Shown: piece by piece, positions 58,560 through 64,000 of the stretch
Position numbering within the stretch: the stretch's first letter is position 1
Layout of the letters: each line of letters opens with the position of its first letter
NCBI RefSeq assembly: GCF_029867415.1
Contig: NC_081185.1
Location: 108,854,566-108,918,565, forward strand
Direction of reading: 5' to 3'
Source of the DNA: Vicia villosa
Lineage: Eukaryota > Streptophyta > Magnoliopsida > Fabales > Fabaceae
Length of the DNA stretch: 64,000 bases
Notes under the pieces: generated by a model
Told to the model about the DNA's origin: nothing
The model's database searches: none
What the model saw: the letters and a program-made list of their open reading frames with translations, nothing else
Program-made: the position numbers and the translations under genes

Positions 58560-60090
58560 TAAATTTTTAAAGAGTATTACCTAAAGAGGTTGAGATATGT
58601 CTTAAACAAGATTATCCAGAAAGGCTCCTAAAAAGGTATGAACGTCTTAAACAAGATCACTTTGACAGGTTCCTATAAAGGATGTGAAACCTCTTAAACA
58701 AGATTACCTAGAGAGGCTGAGATATGTCTTAGAGAAGATTGGATAAATATTTGAAGAATATTACCTTAATAGGTTGAGATGTGTCTTAAACAAGACTACC
58801 TAGACAGGCTCCTAAAAAAAAGTATGAAACATCTTAAACAAGATTACCTAGAAAGGCTTCTGAAAAGATATGAAACGTCTTAAACAAGACAACCTTGACA
58901 GGTTTCTAAAAAGATATGGAATGTCTTAAACAAGATTTTCCTATAAAGGCTTCTAGAAAGATATGAAACATCTTAAACAAGATTACCTAGAGAGGCTTCT
59001 AAAAAGATATGGAACGTCTTAAACAAGATTACCCAGAAAGGCTTCTAAAAAGATATGAAACGTCTTAAACAAGATTACCTAGAGAGGCTTCTAAAAAGAT
59101 ATGAAACGTCTTAAACAAGACTACCTGGAAAGGATATGAGATTTCTTAAACAAGATTACCTGGAAAGGCTTCTAAAAAGATATGAAACATCTTAAACAAG
59201 ATTACCTAGAGAGGCTTCTAAAAAGATATGAAACGTCTTAAACAAGACTACTTGGAAAGGATATGAGATTTCTTAAACAAGATTACCTGGAAAGGCTTCT
59301 AAAAAGATATGAAACATCTTAAACAAGATTGACCTGGAAAGGCTCTTAGACGGGATATGATATGTCTTAAACAAGACTAACCTAGAGAGGTTCCTATAAA
59401 GGATATGAAGCGTTTTAAACAAAACTATCTAGAAGGATTCCTATAGAGGGTGTGATATTTTAAGACAAAACTACCTAAACAGGTTCCTATAAAGGACGCG
59501 ATATGTTTTAAACAAAACTACCTAGAAAGGTTCCTACAAAGGACGCGATACGTTTTAAACAAAACTGTCTAGAAAGATTCCTATAAAGGGGACGATACGT
59601 TTTAAACAAAACTACCTAGGAAGGTTCCTATAAAGGATGCGATATATTTTAAACAAAACTACCTAGACAGGTTCCTATAAAGGACGCGGTATGTTTTAAA
59701 CAAAACTACCTATAAAGGTTCCTATAGAGGATGCGATATGTTTTAAACAAAACTACCTATAAAGATTCCTATAAAGGAAGCGACATGTTTTAAACAAAAC
59801 TACCTAGAAAGGTTCCTATAAAGGATATGAAACGTTTTAAACAAAACTACCTATAGAGGTTCCTATAAAGGGAATGATACATTTTAAACAAAACTACCTA
59901 TAAAGGTTCCTATAAAGGATACGATACGTTTTAAACAAAACTATCTAGAAAGATTCCTATAGAGGGCGTGGAATGTTTTAAACAAAACTACCTAGAAAAG
60001 GTCAGGATACGTCTTACACAAGACTACTTGGAAAGGTTGGGATAATTGTCTTGGACAAGACTACCTGAAGAGGCAAGAAGTTCTTTGATT
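58560..60090 (-). repeat. 46/47-bp hairpin array in 3' UTR of element C
   Basis: About 30 units. The left half (to about 59390) has 46-bp units with TCTTAAACAAGATTACC; the right half has 47-bp units with TTTTAAACAAAACTACC. Each unit has a 4-5-bp stem around AAAC and a second stem CCT...AGG; many have a third, TCCTATAAAGGA. A larger duplication is visible at 59090-59300. The block with GGATATGAGATTTCTTAAAC recurs there twice. Confidence 0.92.
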
Positions 60091-62110
60091 GCTTTTGGAT
60101 TGTCTTTGAAGAAAGACTTGGAATGAGGTATTGGAATTGTATCTGTGTGTGTTAAGATTGAATCGTGGATACGATCGCATCTGTGCTGTAATTTGGATGA
60201 TAACATCCTTTTGAATTATGGAGTGACCTGAAAAGGCAGCGTTAGTTTTATGCAATGTCATGATGCATGTGTCATGTAATGAGATTCTCAAAATAAATGA
60301 GAGTTATGCATGTATGCCGATCCCACACTGCGGGATGTAAATAGTACGGGCGTGGGAAGATTAATTATGCAACAATGCTCCTAGTGTGACTTCCCGAATA
60401 TCAGAAATTTGGAGACGTGCCCTTTAGCCTGAAGGAAGGACCTTTAGAGAGAACTCGAATTTCACCATGTCTTGCCTGAATGTATTGCCCCAGTGTTTGA
60501 ATTCTTGAAAGATATGCCCCTAGTCAATAGGGTCCTTGATTGTATGCCCCTGTTTTAGGAGAACCCTTTGGATGTGGTTTCCTCATTCAAGGGTCGTTAT
60601 CAGGAATGATCGTCTTTGATTAGACCAATTTTGAGGACTCCTTGATGCTAAGTGTTGATTTGAATGTGAAGCAGATGCTTTTCAGAATGAGTCATGCATT
60701 TCGGTTGCGCCTGACGGACAATGATTTGCTGAGTACTTAGAATGAGATGATGTCTTCTATAAGATTACCTGAAGAGGTCCTTGGAAAGAATGGGAGATTG
60801 TCTTAAACAAGACTGCGCTTTAAACAAAGCTCAAAGGGGTATGTCTGTGCAGAGGGTCAAAAATATTCCTATAGAGGATAAAGACTGTTTGTGGGGTTTT
60901 AAATAAAACTTAGGAAAAACATCTTGAAGAAGATCGCCCTAGAAAGGATAGTGAACTATCTTAGAGAAGACTCGGTACTTTAAACAAAGTTTGATAAGGT
61001 TCTTGGAAGCATAAGAGAAGTTTTGAACATGTCTAAAAAAAGACTAACTGAAAAAGTTAAGAGATGTCTTATAGAAGAATACCTAGAAAAGGTTCTTAGT
61101 GAGGAATGTGTCTTAGAGAAGACTATTTGCAAGGGTTTGAAAATAGAAAGGATAAGGAGGCTGTTCTTTAAAAAGACTATCTGAAAGAGTTTGAAAATAG
61201 AAGAGATAGGAAAATGTGTCTTAAAAGACTATATGAAAAATGTTCCTAGAAAGGGTGAGAAGTATTTGAACATGTCTTAAAGAAGACTATATGGATAGAT
61301 TGAGAAATATCCTATAAAGGTTCTTGGAAAGGATGTGAGAGTAGCATTGACACCATCTGATACTGAGGTACCTATGCAATATGCCCCCAGGTAATGGACT
61401 TGCCCCATGGGCTATTCAGCGTCCTTGAGAGATTCTATGGGTCTTGATTAGATTGCCCCATGTAAATGGGATAATGACGAGTTATGCCCGTGTGCACCTC
61501 AGCTATCTTAGTCATGTGTAAGAGATGTTTCTTCTTTTGATAAGTTTCTTTTTGGAAGCTATTTCATCTGTCGGTAGGATTTTTAGTCATTAGCCATGCT
61601 CCATGCAACTTCTCCCTGATGTTAACATTTAAATCCACATAGACACGTGTACTTTGTAATGAAATTCATAAGATGCGAATGCATATGTCTGTCTTGAAAG
61701 TTAAAAAACATTTTTTTGAGTAAAACAAAGTTTTTTTTTGTAAGAAAGTGATATCAACTCAAGAGTTATAGTAGACCTTAAGGAGTCGGGATACCTTTTG
61801 GTAACGGTATGCTTTCGAACTAACCATGCTTCAGTTAGGAATTTTAAAGGTTGTAACGTGGCCTGGTTCACGGTTTAAAGAAACAAAAGATAGAGGCTCA
61901 AAGTTTATTTGTACCCATCCCAATCTTCGTGATGTTCTCCAGTCCTATGCTCAGTTAGCTATGCATTTAATCTCCAAAAGAATTTGGGAATTGTGACATT
62001 GACATTTATGATGGTTCAAAAACCAAAGGTTTATTTGCAAAGGCAGTCATTCTCCTTTTTTGTAGTATTTTCCTTTTGTCGAAGGTACATAGTAACTTTT
62101 TTTCGACTTT
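60091..62110 (-). other. Rest of 3' UTR of element C
   Basis: 60091-60760 has no clear repeat. 60760-61340 holds scattered, diverged array units, with stems such as GCTTTAAACAAAGC, GTCTTAGAGAAGAC and GTTTTAAATAAAAC. 61340-62110 shows nothing I can name. No coding frame supported. Confidence 0.6.
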
Positions 62111-62128
62111 GTTATCCCTAACTTTTTC

Positions 62129-62205
62129 TGAACTGTTTGTTTTAAAACCACAGTTAGCGGGATGCCCCAATTTTGCCTAAGTCTCCTTAATAGGTTTTGA
62201 CTTAG
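62129..62205 (-). other. Hairpins after gag, element C
   Basis: CTAAGTC (62177-62183) pairs perfectly with GACTTAG (62199-62205) around a loop ending AGGTTTT, as in A and B. A weaker one (ACTG...CAGT) lies at 62129-62156. So the post-pol hairpin region was kept when pol was lost. Confidence 0.62.
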
Positions 62206-62756
62206 CAGGCTCATGCATGGCTTTCTTTTTCTTTGAGGACATTGACTGCCGGACTTAATGATGATGGGGAACCATCGGTGATTATGTTCAAAGGAACAAC
62301 TTGGAATGATTAAGTTAACTGAGCAGCTACCCTACCCCAGGTTATATATTAAGGGTTTTATTTTGTATGAAGGAAAACTCCTACTTCTTTGGGCTCAAAG
62401 GGGTTGACGAGGGATTAACATCCTTATATCTCCATTTTTAGGGATTTGAACAAATGCCTGTACATCGTCAACACGATCTGTTCGAAAGCATAGTGCATGA
62501 AATTGTGGTATCGTTTTCGTCATTCTCCCTCTAAAGGTGTACAACTTTTAATGAGAGTTGAATATCACAAATGAGAAAATCGAGTAAAAACACAGTTTTA
62601 AATATAGTGAGAACACTAGGAATGAATCAAGACAAACGTAAGCAATGCATTAATGATTTTTGAAAAGTACATAGCATATGTCATAAGACTAATGTTTAAA
62701 CAAACGGAAAGAAATTGCGAATGGAAACAAAACTAATGATTTAAGAAATCCTCCTT

Positions 62757-64000
62757 CTAGCCACCTATGGTGTTAGACTTGCTTGGATTTTCGAACTCAA
62801 TGAGCCCTTCTTCAATCAAATCTTGGATCTTGTGCTTCAATGGCCCACAATCCTCTGTATCATGACCAGGACTATCTGAATGATAAGCGCACCTAGCATG
62901 ATGCTTGTACCCGGGAGCGGGGTTAGCCGGAGCTGAGTATGGAGGCAGCAGAGTTATCAAGTTCTGACTGAGCAGATGTTGCAAAGCTTGAGATAGTGGC
63001 ATATGCAATGGGGTGAATGATCGTTTTGGCTTGGACCTCCAGGGGCGCTGACCACCCTGTTGTTTTTGCTGATCCTTCTGTTGTAGTGTTGGTGTCTGAT
63101 TAACCAGGATCGCTCCAACAGTGTTGGGTTCCTTTTTTCCGTCATATGACTTCTTTGTGTAATAGGAACCTGAGGGTGCCCCTTGTATCTTCCCATTTTT
63201 GATTCCATCTTCAATTCTTTCGCCAATGACTACCATGTCCGAGAACCCTGAAGATGTGCATCCGACCATCTTGTCGTAGTATGGTCCTTGCAAAGTGCTC
63301 ATAAATATGTCCACCAGCTCTTTGTCCATTAGGGGAGGTTGGACTCGAGAAGCCATTTCCCTCCACCTTTGGGCATACTCCTTGAATGATTCATCCTTCT
63401 TATGTGACATGTTTTGTAATTGCATCCGATTGGGTGCCATGTCCAGGTTGTACTTGTAATGCTTTAAGAAGGTGTTGGCCAGATCATTCCAGCTTCGGAC
63501 AGAAGACTTCTCTAATTGCATGTACCAGTCAATAGACGCTCCGCTTAAACTTTCTTGAAAGAAATGTATCATTAGCTTTTGATCGTGAGCGTAAGCAGCC
63601 ATTTTCCGCACATACATGCGCAAGTGATTCCTCGGACATGTGAGTCCTTTGTATTTCTCGAAATCTGGAATCTTGAATTTGCGAGGGATAGTCAAGTCTG
63701 AGACCAAACTCATTTCGAAGGCATCCACATCGAAGACATCGTATCCTTCTATCACTTTTAGTCTCTCTTCCAGCGCCTTGATTTGTTCACTGTCCTTGGA
63801 GTCTTCCTCAAAGTTAGGAATAGACTGTTGTGTCTGAGGTGCTTGGTCTGAGTTGTCCACCTCTTGCACTCCATATTGTTGCTCCAAGTAATCATCCTTA
63901 GGGATATTGCTAGCAGGAATACGAACTGTGCGGGTTGCCCCTTTGGTTTGTGGAGGAGGGAGAAATCCTTCTTGAGAGGTCTCTCCTTTCTCTTGGAATT
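62757..64000 (-). CDS. gag: Element C Gag, partial (runs off window)
   Basis: Open from the right window edge to the stop at 62757. Upstream of the codon at 63887 the frame stays open (PPPQTKGATRTVRIPASNIP), so the true start is outside. Capsid core: KFKIPDFEKYKGLTCPRNHL, WYMQLEKSSVRSW, FKEYAQRWREMA, close to element B Gag. Then a Gln-rich linker, and a C/H stretch CAYHSDSPGHDTEDC (zinc-knuckle-like). It ends LIEFENPSKSNTIGG with a stop, where related elements continue toward protease. No internal stop in the visible 414 codons, so the gag frame has been kept although pol is gone. It would form the particle shell that packages the element RNA. Confidence 0.88.
   Translation of the reverse strand, partial: FQEKGETSQEGFLPPPQTKGATRTVRIPASNIPKDDYLEQQYGVQEVDNSDQAPQTQQSIPNFEEDSKDSEQIKALEERLKVIEGYDVFDVDAFEMSLVSDLTIPRKFKIPDFEKYKGLTCPRNHLRMYVRKMAAYAHDQKLMIHFFQESLSGASIDWYMQLEKSSVRSWNDLANTFLKHYKYNLDMAPNRMQLQNMSHKKDESFKEYAQRWREMASRVQPPLMDKELVDIFMSTLQGPYYDKMVGCTSSGFSDMVVIGERIEDGIKNGKIQGAPSGSYYTKKSYDGKKEPNTVGAILVNQTPTLQQKDQQKQQGGQRPWRSKPKRSFTPLHMPLSQALQHLLSQNLITLLPPYSAPANPAPGYKHHARCAYHSDSPGHDTEDCGPLKHKIQDLIEEGLIEFENPSKSNTIGG

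Larger units (their letters stand above)
55431..64000 (-). mobile_element. Element C: gag-only Tat/Ogre-type element, continues past window
   Basis: 3' LTR, PPT, long 3' UTR with tandem arrays, hairpins, then gag running off the right edge. No protease, RT, RNase H or integrase homology between 58018 and 62756, so pol is deleted and the element would depend on enzymes of relatives. Confidence 0.85.

Noticed and set aside
58560..60090. Regular direct repeats with hairpins, CRISPR-like at first sight.
   Set aside because: There are no unique spacers, units are contiguous and diverge gradually, and the DNA is plant. It is a 3' UTR tandem array.

Overview
This window is plant nuclear repeat DNA. 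I found no host gene that I can support. It is a stack of Ty3/gypsy LTR retrotransposons nested in one another. The bulk belongs to the Tat/Ogre lineage, with LTRs up to about 6 kb, a DNGSS-type protease, two RNase H regions and a spliced intron ahead of RT. The rest is chromovirus of the Tekay/Del type. Abundant Ogre-type elements point to a legume, most likely tribe Fabeae (pea, vetch, lentil, faba bean). This rests on family knowledge, not on a database match.

Layout. Bases 1-1164 are the decayed 3' end of a Tekay-type pol on the + strand. Its 3' LTR starts at 1165 and ends at 19562, but is broken into four pieces by three insertions: an Ogre solo LTR (1963-6663, TSD ACAAC), a complete and apparently intact Tekay element on the - strand (7034-15589, TSD GATAT), and a reversed Tat/Ogre-type LTR (15644-18290, TSD ATGAG) that itself carries a small TIR element. 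This fossil sits in an older Tat pol fossil (19563-20866, - strand), which is interrupted on its other side by an LTR starting at 20867.

From 22169 rightward three Tat/Ogre elements on the - strand are stacked. Element A (22169-39283) has a 4.7 kb 3' LTR, a 47-bp tandem array in its 3' UTR, and a pol split inside RT by a solo LTR of its own family in opposite orientation (31669-36361, TSD ACACC). Its gag is cut off by element B (about 39284-55430). B is likewise cut in gag by element C (55431 to beyond 64000). C keeps gag and 3' UTR but has no protease, RT or integrase.

How the parts work together. The Tekay element has matched 2014-bp LTRs with one difference seen, a tRNA-iMet-type PBS, a PPT and one 1452-codon gag-pol frame, so it is the only candidate autonomous element here. 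A and B have premature stops (B also a gag frameshift). In both, the gag-pro stop codon overlaps the 5' splice site of a short intron, and splicing keeps frame with RT.

Most unusual signals: (1) a hairpin near the 3' end of every Tat/Ogre LTR here, with a conserved loop and a stem that changes in a compensated way between families, mismatches becoming G-U pairs only on the element's sense strand; (2) a 55-codon two-transmembrane ORF inside the LTR, just downstream of the TATA box, preserved without indels in three LTRs; (3) 3' UTRs built from arrays of covarying hairpins in A, B and C; (4) dense CG-centred palindromes in Tekay LTRs.
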